Source: Symplocastrum torsivum CPER-KK1
GTDB taxonomy: Bacteria; Cyanobacteriota; Cyanobacteriia; Cyanobacteriales; Coleofasciculaceae
NCBI GenBank assembly: GCA_019358875.1
Contig: JAHHIF010000007.1
Location: 62,001 to 126,000 of the forward strand
Length of the DNA: 64,000 nt
Reading direction: 5' to 3'
Shown: piece by piece, positions 34,830 to 44,421 of the stretch
How positions within the stretch are numbered: the first letter of the stretch is position 1
Layout of the letters: the number at the start of each line of letters is the position of its first letter
Program-made: the position numbers and the translations under genes
Notes under the pieces: model-generated
What the model was told of the DNA's origin: nothing
Seen by the model: only the letters and a program-made list of their open reading frames with translations
Database searches by the model: none

Positions 34830-35438
34830 ATGGCTTATTACTGGTTCAAAGCATTTCACTTGATTGGGGTTGTCGTTTGGTTTGCCGGGTTATTCTACCT
34901 GGTACGTCTTTTTGTCTATCACGCTGAGGCGGCACAGGAGCCGGAACCCGCCCAAACGATTCTAAAAAACCAATATCAGATTATGGAGAAACGTCTTTAT
35001 AAGCTGATTACAACGCCAGGAATGGTGCTGACAGTCATAATGGCGATCGCGTTATTGACTACTGAGCCAGAAGTGATGAAAGACGGTTGGTTACACATCA
35101 AACTGGCTTTTGTTGTCGCTTTAATTGGCTACCATCATTACTGTGGTCGCCTCATGCGCCAACTAGCAGCCGACAAATGTACTTGGAATAGTCAGCATTT
35201 TCGCGTTCTCAATGAAGTCCCAACCGTCCTTTTAGTGGCAATTGTCTTGTTAGCGGTGTTTAAAAACAATTTACCCACAGATATCACCGCTTGGGGAATC
35301 TTAGGCATGATTATTGTCATGGCAGCAACGATTCAGTTCTATGCTAAAAAACGCAAGCAGGATAAGGAAAAACTCCTTGCCTCCCAAGCTGAATCTCAAC
35401 GGAAAGAGGATGAGATGACTGGACAGTTATCTGCTTGA
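34830..35438 (+). CDS. hemJ: Protoporphyrinogen oxidase HemJ
   Basis: Membrane enzyme (UPF0093/HemJ) that oxidises protoporphyrinogen IX in heme and chlorophyll synthesis. Starts MAYYWFKAFHLIGVVVWFAG with the conserved His10; FYLVRLFVYH, IMEKRLYKLITTPGMVLTV, WLHIKLAFV, and LIGYHHYCGRLMRQL carry the other conserved charged/His residues, and FRVLNEVPTVLLV ends the core. Four hydrophobic helices in 202 aa, usual length. AGAGGA lies before the ATG. The C-terminal ~30 residues are a charged, cytoplasmic tail. Confidence 0.93.
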   Translation: MAYYWFKAFHLIGVVVWFAGLFYLVRLFVYHAEAAQEPEPAQTILKNQYQIMEKRLYKLITTPGMVLTVIMAIALLTTEPEVMKDGWLHIKLAFVVALIGYHHYCGRLMRQLAADKCTWNSQHFRVLNEVPTVLLVAIVLLAVFKNNLPTDITAWGILGMIIVMAATIQFYAKKRKQDKEKLLASQAESQRKEDEMTGQLSA

Positions 35439-35530
35439 GGGACTTCCAGAAGAAAATTGCCCTGAGTTGGGCGTTGCACAATGAAAGGGATGGCGATTCA
35501 TCCACCTGTTTCTTGCCTGAATTTGTGTAG

Positions 35531-35549
35531 GGGTGCAAGGCTTGCACCC
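35531..35549. repeat. Palindromic repeat GGGTGCAAG-G-CTTGCACCC
   Basis: Perfect 9-bp arms. The same core, with G:C substitutions that keep pairing, occurs at 49231-49257, so this is a dispersed hairpin family. A second hairpin (TGGGCGTA / TACGCCCA, 35581-35601) lies 31 bp further. Both are downstream of hemJ. Confidence 0.7.
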
Positions 35550-35663
35550 TTTAAAATTCCGGTTTCAGCTATAAGTTTAATGGGCGTAGATTATACGCCC
35601 ATTCCACAAAATCATCCTGTGATTGTGCAACACGCTGAGTTCTCATGGTTCTTCATCAAGAAA

Positions 35664-36587
35664 CTACGCGACTTCAAAGGAAATGGGAGAGGGCTGCCTT
35701 AGCTTTTGGATCAAGTTGAGAGTTTGGCGATAAGCTCTCATCTGTCTTTGATTACAAAAGCATTTCGCTGCCCGATACAAATCTTCAAAAGCAGCTTGCT
35801 GATACCCAATTTGGTAACGAACAAGCCCACGATTGACATAGGCTTCTGCTTGATTGGGATGGTGTTGTAGTGAGTGCGTGAAGTCTCGAATTGCACCAGC
35901 ATAATCTCCTTGTCGATGACAAGCGCAGCCTCGGTTATAGTAAGCCCTGGCATCATTGACATTAAGGCGAATTGCCCTAGAGAAGTCTAGCATTGCTCCA
36001 GAAAGGTTTCCTTGCTGCAAGTATGCCAGTCCACGATCGTTGTAGATTGTAGCGAGTTGTTGATTGTCTTGCTGCAAAATCTGGCGTAATGCCTGGTTGT
36101 AATCTGCGATCGCACCTTGATAATCTTCCTGCTCAAAACGCGCTAGCCCCCGGTTGTAGTAAGCTCGGTAGTCCACGGGATTGAACTGAGTCACCTGGTT
36201 ATAATCAGCGACGGCCGCTTGATAACGTCCTTGTCTGTAGTAGGCGAGACCCCGATTGAGATAAGCTTCAACGTTATTAGGATTGTATTGCAGTGCCTGA
36301 GTACAATCTTCCGTAGCATACTGATAGTCTCCTAACTGGATGTAGACTAGACACCGATTGATGTAGGCAACTGCCAAGTTAGAATCAAGTGCGATCGCTT
36401 GTGTGAAGTCTTCAATCGCTTGCTGTAAGTTCCCTTGTGAAGTCTTCTCCACGCCCAAAATCAAAAAGTCGTTAGCACTTATTGCTGTGCTGGATGTTGG
36501 TGCAGCCAAAGCTTGTGTCTTGAACGGAAGAATAAGGATGGCAACAACAATACCCAAGCTAATCAAGATTCTGTAGAAGCGACTCAT
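35664..36587 (-). CDS. Exported TPR-repeat protein
   Basis: From ATG 36587: signal peptide RILISLGIVVAILILPFKTQALA, then about seven tetratricopeptide repeats with the classic spacing, e.g. AIEDFTQAIALDSNLAVAYI, DYQYATEDCTQALQYNPNNV, RYQAAVADYNQVTQFNPVDY, DYAGAIRDFTHSLQHHPNQA. TPRs scaffold protein-protein contacts; here in the periplasm or lumen. One repeat is extended (QALRQILQQDNQQLATIYND). The upstream ATG at 36656 would spoil the signal peptide. Partner unknown. Confidence 0.8.
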   Translation of the reverse strand: MSRFYRILISLGIVVAILILPFKTQALAAPTSSTAISANDFLILGVEKTSQGNLQQAIEDFTQAIALDSNLAVAYINRCLVYIQLGDYQYATEDCTQALQYNPNNVEAYLNRGLAYYRQGRYQAAVADYNQVTQFNPVDYRAYYNRGLARFEQEDYQGAIADYNQALRQILQQDNQQLATIYNDRGLAYLQQGNLSGAMLDFSRAIRLNVNDARAYYNRGCACHRQGDYAGAIRDFTHSLQHHPNQAEAYVNRGLVRYQIGYQQAAFEDLYRAAKCFCNQRQMRAYRQTLNLIQKLRQPSPISFEVA

Positions 36588-36784
36588 AGCTGACAGATGT
36601 GTAATGTAGGTTTTAGTAAATTGGTATATCTCAAGTCCTCGTTTGAGAGAACTCAACTCGGAAATTTAAAAGTTGTCTTATTTTGTGAGGAGCAACTGTC
36701 AAGGTCAAAAGACAAGCTGTCAAACTTGGCTAATCATTTCCTTGTTAAGAAATGCGCTGACAAAGATTAGCTTTTCCTTATGTT

Positions 36785-36834
36785 TGTGGAAAACTCGCAA
36801 TTTTCTGTGGAAAAGTGCCCATGTCTGTGGAAAA
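36785..36834. promoter_or_regulatory. Three phased DnaA-box-like sites
   Basis: TGTGGAAAA occurs at 36785-36793, 36806-36814 and 36826-36834, all in the same orientation and spaced 21 and 20 bp. The reverse complement TTTTCCACA is the cyanobacterial DnaA box. They lie in the 258-bp spacer between the TPR gene and the CDF exporter. Binding by DnaA is inferred. Confidence 0.55.
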
Positions 36835-36845
36835 CTATGAGCTTT

Positions 36846-37769
36846 CTAGGTTGTTTCTTGCTCAAAGCTAATCTGATGAGACTGGTAATTTGGTGGCTCA
36901 ACATGAATCACAACTCGAACAGGACTGAAGCGTTCTTCTAAACGATGTTCCACAGCCTCGGTAATTTGGTGCGCGGTTTCCACGTCTTTGGCATTTACAA
37001 TCATGTGCATTTCAATGAAGACTTGACGCCCTAAAAGTCCACGGGAAGCAATGTCGTGGCAGTTAATAACACCAGGAACTTCCATGACGATGGATTGAAT
37101 GGCTTCAGGTGCGATCGCCATTTCATCGACTAGCCAGGGTAAATTATCCTTCAACACATTCCAACCACTGCTAAACACTAGCAGCGCGACAGGAAAAGCG
37201 AGAATTACATCCAACCACTGTAGTTGGGGAAAATTTAAGACTCGCCCCTGCCAAACTCCAATTAACCCTACCAGAACAGTAATCGTTATCCAAACATCGC
37301 TCATCGTATGTTGGGCATCAGCAATCAAAATGGCGCTGCCGACTCGCTTGCCGACATGTCGCTCATAGAAGGTAACAAAAATATTGACACCCAGAACAAT
37401 CAACAGCAACCATAGTTCAGAGACCGAGATATTAATCGGAGTCAGCCCCTGAAACAAGCGCTCAATCCCTCCTTGAAGAATTTCAAAACAAGCAATGCCC
37501 AAAAAAGCAGCAATCCCCAACGCACCTAAGGCTTCAAATTTCTGGTGTCCATAGGGATGATCTCGATCGGGTTGAGGGGAAGAAAAGCGACTGGCAATTA
37601 AACCCAAAACATTGTTGGCACTATCAGTCACACTATGCAACGCATCCGCTTGCAGACTGAGAGAACCCGTCGAAAATCCTACAACTGCCTTTAATCCCAT
37701 TACAAATAGATTGAGTAGCAGAGTAATCAGTAAGACTTTACGAACTTCCGAGCGGTTATCTAGCACCAT
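36846..37769 (-). CDS. Cation diffusion facilitator family metal exporter
   Basis: CDF/ZitB-type antiporter expelling divalent metal (Zn2+, Cd2+, Co2+ or Mn2+, depending on site residues). Six transmembrane helices; metal-site motifs SLQADALHSVTDSANN in helix 2 and LIADAQHTMSDVWI in helix 5 (H-x3-D patterns), loop DRDHPYGHQKFEA, and the C-terminal cytoplasmic domain with INCHDIASRGLLGRQVFIEM and VVIHVEPP. 307 aa, complete. The histidines in HxxxD sites fit zinc but other metals are possible. Own transcription unit. Confidence 0.9.
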   Translation of the reverse strand: MVLDNRSEVRKVLLITLLLNLFVMGLKAVVGFSTGSLSLQADALHSVTDSANNVLGLIASRFSSPQPDRDHPYGHQKFEALGALGIAAFLGIACFEILQGGIERLFQGLTPINISVSELWLLLIVLGVNIFVTFYERHVGKRVGSAILIADAQHTMSDVWITITVLVGLIGVWQGRVLNFPQLQWLDVILAFPVALLVFSSGWNVLKDNLPWLVDEMAIAPEAIQSIVMEVPGVINCHDIASRGLLGRQVFIEMHMIVNAKDVETAHQITEAVEHRLEERFSPVRVVIHVEPPNYQSHQISFEQETT

Positions 37770-38000
37770 AGACGCTACCCAATTATTTTATTAACGCCCT
37801 TAGCATTTAGTTTAGTGGCTAGAATGCCTGAAAGCCTTACTATTAATTAAGCTGAGTTCTATTTAACTTCAGTAATTTCCCCAGCTTCTTGAGATTCTTT
37901 TTAATAAAGACACCCCAACTCACCTGATTCTTTGGTAAATTCTTCCAGGAACTTGATTACATCTTCTAGCATTAGTATCAAATATAAAGATTCATTGCCC

Positions 38001-38351
38001 ATGGCTTTACCTCAACTCACTCTCAATCTGGTCGAGGGTTCGGTTTCGTTTAGTTTCACAGCAGAGGCGGCTAGAGATTTGCAATCTGCGATCGCGCAAT
38101 TGATGCAAAGCCTAAAAGCGGTAACTCAAGCTGCCAGTGGTGGCGGCAAACCCAATCCTCAAAAACCGATGGAGTACCGCTTTTCTGGGGATGTCTTTCT
38201 CGAAGTCTTCTGCAATCCCAACATTTGGCCAACTCCCTTTGCCGCCAAAGTTTTAATTACTCTGCGCGATGAGCGTATCCGCCTAACGACAGAAGCAGAA
38301 CTGACTCGCCTGATTGAGGATGTAAGCCAGTATCTTGAGCAAGTAGGCTAG
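38001..38351 (+). CDS. Hypothetical cyanobacterial protein
   Basis: 116 residues from ATG 38001 (MALPQLTLNLVEGSVSFSFT); the TTG-started extension from 37932 is not needed. Helical N-terminal half (EAARDLQSAIAQLMQSLKAV), a Gly/Pro linker (SGGGKPNPQKP), then beta strands (YRFSGDVFLEVFCNPN, AAKVLITLRDERIRLTTEAE). No signal peptide or named family. Confidence 0.55.
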   Translation: MALPQLTLNLVEGSVSFSFTAEAARDLQSAIAQLMQSLKAVTQAASGGGKPNPQKPMEYRFSGDVFLEVFCNPNIWPTPFAAKVLITLRDERIRLTTEAELTRLIEDVSQYLEQVG

Positions 38352-38585
38352 AGGCTGTTGAAGAAACAGGGATTCAGTGTTAATTAGGTGAAAAGACGTG
38401 GTTAGTTTTTTGCTATTGGGCGACTTTCGAGGCAGTCGCTACAACCTTATTAAGGTCATAATTTGGTAGCACCGTCTCACATCTCGCAACCAACAGCGAT
38501 CGCCTTACCAACCAGTCAGCGTAAAAATGTCAACTTGACGGGTATTCTCTCATCCCGGCATAAACTCACAGCAAAGATTACTTAG

Positions 38586-38978
38586 ATGAACTCCAACAAT
38601 CTCTTAGAACTACTACAAACTGGGTTTCGAGTTTCTCTAGGGGCAACTACTTCCCTCGTTGAAACGTTGCAAGACCCTCAAAAGCGAGAAGAAAACTTAA
38701 CCCAGTTGAGATCAGAATTAACTCAGCGGGTGACGGAATGGGCAGAAAAAGGACAAATCACCGAGCAAGAAGCCCGAAGTTTTATTGAGTCGATATTAAG
38801 GCAACAAAGCAACTCGAATCCCTACCCAACAGCCGGAACGTCTAGCGATAGCGTTACAACCCCTCCAACGATGACGACTCCGCCGAATGTGCAACTGGAG
38901 ATTGAGGAACTTACTGCCCAAATCGCCGCTATCCGAACTGAGCTAGAGAAGCTGCGTAACCCTGAAGCCAACACCTAA
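38586..38978 (+). CDS. Hypothetical helical protein, phasin-like in character
   Basis: 130 residues: an amphipathic helical N-terminal ~75 residues (MNSNNLLELLQTGFRVSLGA, LTQLRSELTQRVTEWAEKG, EQEARSFIESIL), a Ser/Thr/Pro-rich linker (about 80-105) and a C-terminal coiled coil (IEELTAQIAAIRTELEKL). The layout resembles small helical scaffold or phasin-like proteins but no family motif is certain. Confidence 0.55.
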   Translation: MNSNNLLELLQTGFRVSLGATTSLVETLQDPQKREENLTQLRSELTQRVTEWAEKGQITEQEARSFIESILRQQSNSNPYPTAGTSSDSVTTPPTMTTPPNVQLEIEELTAQIAAIRTELEKLRNPEANT

Positions 38979-39517
38979 GGTTCGCACTCAATCTGCTGTA
39001 ATTTCGGGAATCAACTATAGGTTGATAGTGGATTCTGTAAGTTGGCGCAACTCCTGCGCCAGCAAGATGATTGCGTTGTTTTTATACCAAACTTATTAAT
39101 CTGTGTCTTTTTGTGAAGCAATGAAGCTGATCATTATCATGTCCACTTTGTGAACTAACTCTTTCTAAAGGAAGATTATTTAGGAGAGTTAAACAGGGTA
39201 CAAAGTAAAAGGTCAAAAATTGACCAGTGATTATCGCCCTTAATTTTTGAGGCAAGAATTAACTTCTAAAACCAATAGGGGTGTGCTTTAACAAATTTTT
39301 AGTATCAACAGGCACGAAACCAGGTAGAGCTTAAGGGAACACTATGCTCTATGTTGCTTGATCTGTTCAGATATCCGTCTCAAACTTCGCCAGTGATGAT
39401 CGGCAGGCTAGCCAGTTAATCTCACATTCCTCTAGTGGCATTCAGGCAGTGTAAATTGATTTTCAGTGCCTTGAAGCACCTAGCGCTTGTCTTCCTTCTG
39501 TTCAACACACGCAGGAC
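38979..39517. other. Intergenic region, one hairpin
   Basis: A perfect hairpin TGGCGCA-ACTCC-TGCGCCA at 39043-39061, followed ~20 bp later by TTGTTTTT, may end the transcript of the 38586 gene. The remaining ~450 bp is AT-rich and without recognisable genes. Confidence 0.45.
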
Positions 39518-39760
39518 TTAGTCGTTATCCCACTCTTCGTTACCCATCAAATCAGCAATGCGGTCTCTGAGCAAGAAGTTACACCGCTCTAGTTCGCATT
39601 CAATGCAAACCCACTCACGAGCAGGGATATACTGGCAAAGCACATAGATTGGTTGCTGACGACTAACGATGCCCTTCTCTACCAAATGCCGTGCTTCGTC
39701 TTGAATCACGTCGATAGAGTAGTGTACTGGGGGCGTAGATTGCATTAAGTTAGCACTCAT
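39518..39760 (-). CDS. DUF4327 family protein
   Basis: 80-residue cyanobacterial protein. VHYSIDVIQDEARHLVEKGIV, QPIYVLCQYIPAREWVCIEC and the acidic end LRDRIADLMGNEEWDND follow the DUF4327 pattern (basic helix, a catalytic-looking but uncharacterised YIPAREW block, acidic tail). The extra cysteines (CIECELERC) are notable. Function unknown. Stand-alone gene. Confidence 0.75.
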   Translation of the reverse strand: MSANLMQSTPPVHYSIDVIQDEARHLVEKGIVSRQQPIYVLCQYIPAREWVCIECELERCNFLLRDRIADLMGNEEWDND

Positions 39761-40021
39761 AGGTATTAGCCTGGTAAAGAACAGAGCTACGATTAACTAT
39801 AATCGAATACTCGCTAGCGGGAAAAGAAATTTAGTTCAGTATAGAGAGTTACAAAGATTTTTGCTTTTTTGATAAGAGTCACTAAAGGTAAACATAGTGA
39901 GAGATGCTCAAGCGTAGCTGCCTCACCCCGAAATGCTTGCGCTTTGGGGTTCTCCTTAGCTAGTTTGGGGTGTCTAGCTAATCGCTTTGTAAAGGTTAGG
40001 TTGACAAAATCTTAACAAAAC

Positions 40022-41686
40022 TTAAAGAAAGAGCGCGAAACTACTAAGTGGCACATTTTGAGAAAACAAAACTTCAAGAGCGATCGCTTGTGCTTCCGGC
40101 ATCTGTCCATAGGAAAACACACAAGGGGTCTCGGCTGGCAAATGTGGGAGAAACTGCGTTAGGACATAAGGGCTACCGTAAATTATTAGAGCCTGTAGAT
40201 CATCCGTTTTTAATAATTTCTTAAACCACTGCTCAGCAATTGGCGTTAATCCAGCACTTCCTCGGAACGGGTTACCCCGGATAAATAGCTGTAGCAGTGT
40301 TGGTTGCTTAGCGATCACAGCATCAGCCTCTTCCTGCGTCGGTGGGGTATGGCTGTCAACAATTTGAAGTTCGTAGCCGAGTTGAGTTGGGAAAGCGACA
40401 GCAGGTGTATTGCGTCCCAGAAAGTCACAAGCTAGGGCATCATCTACGACAATCAGGTTGCGTAGCTTATGGCTACTGTAGGATTTCGGTTGTAAAGGCA
40501 GGGAACCCGCAACTTGTTGGGAATCTTTGAGAATCTTCGCTGCCGTAGCTAAAGCAACAGGTTGGGCAATTTGATTCAAGGCAATGTGAATAGGGGAGGT
40601 TAGCTTAGAGGTTTCTTTCTGTGCCTCTGACGCTAGAGCTACCTTTTCTTTAGCTTTCCAAATTCGCTCAACAGAGTCTTGAATGCGTTCGGGTGAGATG
40701 CGCCCATCCTCGACGGCATCACATACCGCCTGAATCGCGCCTTCCGGGTTAGCGGGCATCAGCAAAATATCAGCACCCGCTTCTACAGCCATTACAGGGG
40801 CAACGTTTTCTCCATAGCAGTTGGCGATCGCACCCATAATTAGGGCATCTGTGACAATCAAACCCTCAAATTTCAAGCAGCATCGCAGCAACTCCGTCAA
40901 CACTAGCTCAGATAGTGTTGCAGGATTTTGTTCATCCCAAGCCGGAATCAGCAGGTGGGCACTCATTACGGTATCGACACCCGATGCGATCGCATTAGCA
41001 AACGGAGGAAGTTCCACTTTCGCAAGTCGCGCTGGCGAGTGAGGCAAGACAGGCAGATCGATATGAGAATCGGTTGCTGTATCGCCATGTCCGGGAAAGT
41101 GTTTAGCCGTAGTTAATACAGGATACTGTTTCGCTCCTCGGATAAAAGCAGATGCCAATTGGCTCACCGCTTCAGGTGTCTCACCAAATGCCCGGACGTT
41201 AATCACGGGGTTGCGGGGATTGTTGTTCACATCGACAACGGGAGCGAGAACCCAGTTGATCCCAATTGCCAACGCTTCCTGAGCGGTAATGGCGCCCATT
41301 TGCTCGGCGTAAAATTCAGCTTGTCGTGGATCTTTCAAGGCAATTGACCCAATTGCCATCGGTGGGGGAAACCAGGTTGCACCAGCAAAGCGTTGACCTA
41401 CGCCTTCTTCAATGTCAGCAGCAATTAATAAGGGGATTTTTGCCCAATCTTGAAGTTGCTGTGTTCTCAGCGCTAGTTCCCCAGCACTACCTCCCAATAA
41501 AATCACACCCCCGACCCCTAAATCTTGCAACCAGTGCTGCAATTGAGCCGCTGGAGGTTCCCAAGCCGGATATCGAATTTGGTGATCGAACAGGTAGCCA
41601 GATGCCCGAACTACGACCATTTGCGCGACCTGCTCTTTTAGGGAAAGGTCATTCAAATCTGGCAGTGACTTCAGCCCGTTTTTCAA
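40022..41686 (-). CDS. nagZ: GH3 beta-N-acetylhexosaminidase (NagZ-like)
   Basis: Glycoside hydrolase family 3 enzyme removing GlcNAc from cell-wall muropeptides. Catalytic signature [15 protein letters not shown] (with the NagZ-specific His/Asp general acid loop) and nucleophile Asp in [13 protein letters not shown]; also [14 protein letters not shown] and the [13 protein letters not shown] barrel end. It is 554 aa, longer than minimal NagZ, with an additional C-terminal domain of ~190 residues. It begins with TTG at 41686 overlapping the rbfA stop (TTGA), implying coupled translation with rbfA. Confidence 0.85.
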   Translation of the reverse strand: MKNGLKSLPDLNDLSLKEQVAQMVVVRASGYLFDHQIRYPAWEPPAAQLQHWLQDLGVGGVILLGGSAGELALRTQQLQDWAKIPLLIAADIEEGVGQRFAGATWFPPPMAIGSIALKDPRQAEFYAEQMGAITAQEALAIGINWVLAPVVDVNNNPRNPVINVRAFGETPEAVSQLASAFIRGAKQYPVLTTAKHFPGHGDTATDSHIDLPVLPHSPARLAKVELPPFANAIASGVDTVMSAHLLIPAWDEQNPATLSELVLTELLRCCLKFEGLIVTDALIMGAIANCYGENVAPVMAVEAGADILLMPANPEGAIQAVCDAVEDGRISPERIQDSVERIWKAKEKVALASEAQKETSKLTSPIHIALNQIAQPVALATAAKILKDSQQVAGSLPLQPKSYSSHKLRNLIVVDDALACDFLGRNTPAVAFPTQLGYELQIVDSHTPPTQEEADAVIAKQPTLLQLFIRGNPFRGSAGLTPIAEQWFKKLLKTDDLQALIIYGSPYVLTQFLPHLPAETPCVFSYGQMPEAQAIALEVLFSQNVPLSSFALFL

Positions 41687-42081
41687 TTTTCCGCCTCAGG
41701 AATATCCTCTTCTAGTTCTTTGCCTTGACGCTCTTGGTTTAGCTGATTCAGCAATGCCAACATGCGATCGCCTCGCTCAATTCCTCTGTCTTCGATAAAC
41801 ACCACCTCTGGTGTTCGACGCAGACGCATCCGCCGACCTAACTCACGACGGACATAACCTGTGGCTGACTTTAACCCAGCCATTGTCTCTACTCTTGCCT
41901 CATCAGTGCCATAGATCGACACATAGATTTTGGCATGTTGGAGGTCACCCGAAACATCGACATCGGTAATGCTAACCATCCCTGCACCTACACGATCATC
42001 TTTGATATCGTGAAGTACCATCTGGCTGACTTCTTCCTGAATCAGCGCAGCAACGCGAGAAACCCGGCGACTTGTAGGCAT
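41683..42081 (-). CDS. rbfA: Ribosome-binding factor A
   Basis: Small KH-fold protein (132 aa) that binds 16S rRNA for 30S maturation and cold adaptation. Typical start [20 protein letters not shown], then [23 protein letters not shown] and [21 protein letters not shown] with the basic RNA-binding surface. Acidic tail (EEDIPEAEN) as in cyanobacterial homologues. Gene order ycf33-rbfA-nagZ on the minus strand is a common cyanobacterial arrangement. Confidence 0.95.
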   Translation of the reverse strand: MPTSRRVSRVAALIQEEVSQMVLHDIKDDRVGAGMVSITDVDVSGDLQHAKIYVSIYGTDEARVETMAGLKSATGYVRRELGRRMRLRRTPEVVFIEDRGIERGDRMLALLNQLNQERQGKELEEDIPEAEN

Positions 42082-42350
42082 AACGCCCCCCTTGTTACAG
42101 TACAGGAATTATTTCAAACAACTCCTTGTAGTTGCCTACAGGAATTGTGACGGGGAGTTGATTCTTATAACGTCCGTCAAAAGGGAGATTCAGCAACTAG
42201 TACCCGCTCAAGAGCCTTCGAGTCAGGCAAACTAATAGTGACCTGTCAAGCTGGAAATGACAGATACAGATGCTGCTTATACAGACACCGTTTTGTTGCA
42301 TCTTTAAGCGGATACGACAAAACGACTCAAGTGATTGATAGAGTACTAGT

Positions 42351-42554
42351 TTACATCGGACTCAACCCCAGCATGGCGCGGAGAGTGAAGGTAAGGAAAC
42401 AGAAGCCTCCAATGAATACCCCAAGTACCGCGATCGCAGTGACAGGATTTTTCATCAACGGCTTTAAGTTCCCAAATAGCGCAAAGAAGATTCCTAAGAC
42501 GATGGTGATAAAGTAGCGTGGATAGCGAGAAACGTTTTGCAAAAATTCATTCAT
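42351..42554 (-). CDS. ycf33: Ycf33 / DUF751 family membrane protein
   Basis: 67 residues from ATG 42554 (MNEFLQNVSRYPRYFITIV); the upstream ATG at 42590 is unsupported. Two hydrophobic helices (FITIVLGIFFALFGNLKPLM and AIAVLGVFIGGFCFLTFTL split by KNPVT). Conserved in cyanobacteria and some plastid genomes; function not established. Located 270 bp upstream of rbfA. Confidence 0.85.
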   Translation of the reverse strand: MNEFLQNVSRYPRYFITIVLGIFFALFGNLKPLMKNPVTAIAVLGVFIGGFCFLTFTLRAMLGLSPM

Positions 42555-42889
42555 AAGTAGAGCCGCCGAACCCAAACGGCTAATAGTCACTGCCTCTTAA
42601 CTGGTAGCATTTGTGAGCGCGATCGACAAGCAATGGTGTTACGTTTGAGTCCTGCTAACTAGACGAAAGCCTTTTCCAAACCTTCACAACAGCATCCAGG
42701 TTGCTCTTTGCGTAGGCTCTAATCATAATCTTCCTGATGTTCTAGGCTAAGACGCACTGTTTGGCTAGTATCGTTGCCGTTACCATAGTATTCTCTTGGC
42801 AAACGGAACTACTTCAGCAGAGAGGACACCCAGCAGGCACCGAAGCGAGAATAGAGGTTAGTTTTTATCAATCAGCTATTTTTAGATAA
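42555..42889. other. Intergenic, nothing recognised
   Basis: Divergent spacer between ycf33 and the adenine methyltransferase gene. Holds presumably both promoters; no RNA gene or repeat stands out. Confidence 0.35.
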
Positions 42890-43723
42890 ATGTCTACTAG
42901 TGTTCTACAATCTCCTTCACCACGTCCCTTTCTCAAGTGGGCTGGTGGAAAAAATAAGCTGATTCAGCAATATATCCCTTATTTTCCCAAGAGGTTTAAG
43001 ACCTACTATGAACCTTTTTTGGGTGGTGGCGCTGTATTCTTTTATCTCAATCCCTACTCAGCTACACTGACAGACATTAATGCTGAACTCGTGAATGCTT
43101 ACCGCTGTGTTAGGGATAACGTTGAGGAGTTGATTGAAAGCTTAGAAGTGCATCAACGCAACCATTGTTCCGAGTATTACTATCAGATTCGTCAAAGTAA
43201 CTGTATTAGTAATACGGAAAAAGCGGCTCGTTTAATTTATCTCAACAAAACTTGCTTCAACGGCTTGTATAGAGAAAACTCCAAAGGGGAGTTTAATGTT
43301 CCAATTGGGAAATATAAAAGCCCTAAAATCTGTAATCCTCCATTACTCCGTTCAGTTTGTGCTGCATTGCAAAATGCCCAAATTGTGGTTAGACCTTTTG
43401 AGGATATCCTTGAATATGCAAGCAGTAGTAATGATTTCGTTTACTTCGATCCACCCTATCACCCTTTAAGTCCTACGAGTAACTTTACAGCGTATAGTCG
43501 CAACTCTTTTAATCAAGATGACCAGATAAGACTTAAAGATGTCTTTGCAAAATTAGCAAGTCGTGGCGTTAATGTGATGCTTTCTAATTCAGATTGCGAA
43601 TTTATCCGAAACCTCTACAGTGACTTTAACATTAACCCGATCTCAGCCTCTCGATTAATTAACTCAAAGGCTAGCAAGCGGGGTAGAATTTCTGAAGTCT
43701 TGATTACTTCCTATCAAAGATGA
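42890..43723 (+). CDS. D12-class DNA adenine methyltransferase (Dam-like)
   Basis: 277-residue N6-adenine methyltransferase. SAM-binding FLKWAGGKNKLI at the N terminus and FLGGGAVFFYL, catalytic DPPY at residue 187 in FVYFDPPYHPLS, and ARLIYLNKTCFNGLYREN typical of the Dam/DpnIIM group. Dam-type enzymes methylate GATC, which is the core of the abundant HIP1 repeats in this genome; that specificity is inferred. The gene overlaps by 10 bp, tail to tail, a nuclease-like gene, so it may be either an orphan Dam or half of a restriction-modification pair. Confidence 0.88.
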   Translation: MSTSVLQSPSPRPFLKWAGGKNKLIQQYIPYFPKRFKTYYEPFLGGGAVFFYLNPYSATLTDINAELVNAYRCVRDNVEELIESLEVHQRNHCSEYYYQIRQSNCISNTEKAARLIYLNKTCFNGLYRENSKGEFNVPIGKYKSPKICNPPLLRSVCAALQNAQIVVRPFEDILEYASSSNDFVYFDPPYHPLSPTSNFTAYSRNSFNQDDQIRLKDVFAKLASRGVNVMLSNSDCEFIRNLYSDFNINPISASRLINSKASKRGRISEVLITSYQR

Positions 43724-44226
43724 TTATTTGCCCAAATCATAAAACTAGCTAAGTTATGGACAGCTAGGAGGTTAGGGTTAGAACTGACTTGCTTGGTTAA
43801 CCACGCGATCGCACCCTTCTTCATCCCTTCCCCATCAATCAACACTACAGCAGGGGCTGGATAGCAAGTTTGGATATTTAAATTGAGATAAGGAAGTTTT
43901 TCATCAACCGAACCGCCCGATTGCTGCCATTTGCACTCAACAATTAAACCAGCAGGAATTGATACCGTATCAAAAATATAAAAGTCTACATAGATATCCG
44001 TTCCATAAATTCCTGACCCAATATAAACTTGCTTGGCATAGCGTTTCAGGCATTCCTTCGAGTAGACAAGCCATTCTCGCCGTCGCTTTTTCGGCAAGTC
44101 TCGGCAGATTTCGGTATATCCATGGACTTGTAAGATTGTTTCAACTGTTCTTTCTAAGACATTGCCAAAAATAACAGCCCTACCACCCTGATTCATTGTG
44201 CTTTCCAAGGTCGATGGGTGAATCAT
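43714..44226 (-). CDS. PD-(D/E)XK nuclease-like protein, convergent to the adenine methyltransferase
   Basis: 170 residues. The block TDIYVDFYIFDTVSIPAGLIVECKWQQ fits the PD-(D/E)XK pattern (Asp, then Glu-x-Lys in VECKWQ), followed by AVVLIDGEGMKKGAIAWL, as in several restriction and Holliday-type nucleases. The N-terminal part is basic (LPKKRRREWLVY). Convergent overlap with the DNA methyltransferase suggests a type II restriction-modification pair, but the family is not certain. ATG 44226 was used; ATG 44196 (MNQGGRAVIFG) is a good alternative. Confidence 0.65.
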   Translation of the reverse strand: MIHPSTLESTMNQGGRAVIFGNVLERTVETILQVHGYTEICRDLPKKRRREWLVYSKECLKRYAKQVYIGSGIYGTDIYVDFYIFDTVSIPAGLIVECKWQQSGGSVDEKLPYLNLNIQTCYPAPAVVLIDGEGMKKGAIAWLTKQVSSNPNLLAVHNLASFMIWANNHL

Positions 44227-44421
44227 ATAGACAAAGATTACCTCTACTAGCTCTTTTTTTCTAGTTTTCTGGATTCATCTACAAGATGCCAGAAAAAATT
44301 AGCAAAAAGTCGCTTAGTTTTAGATTAAAATAGTACTTATGTACTGCCGTCGATAACGTTGTGGTATTAGCTTAATACAGATAGACTTGCCACTTCGTAA
44401 TTGTGCACTTGAGATAAAAGT

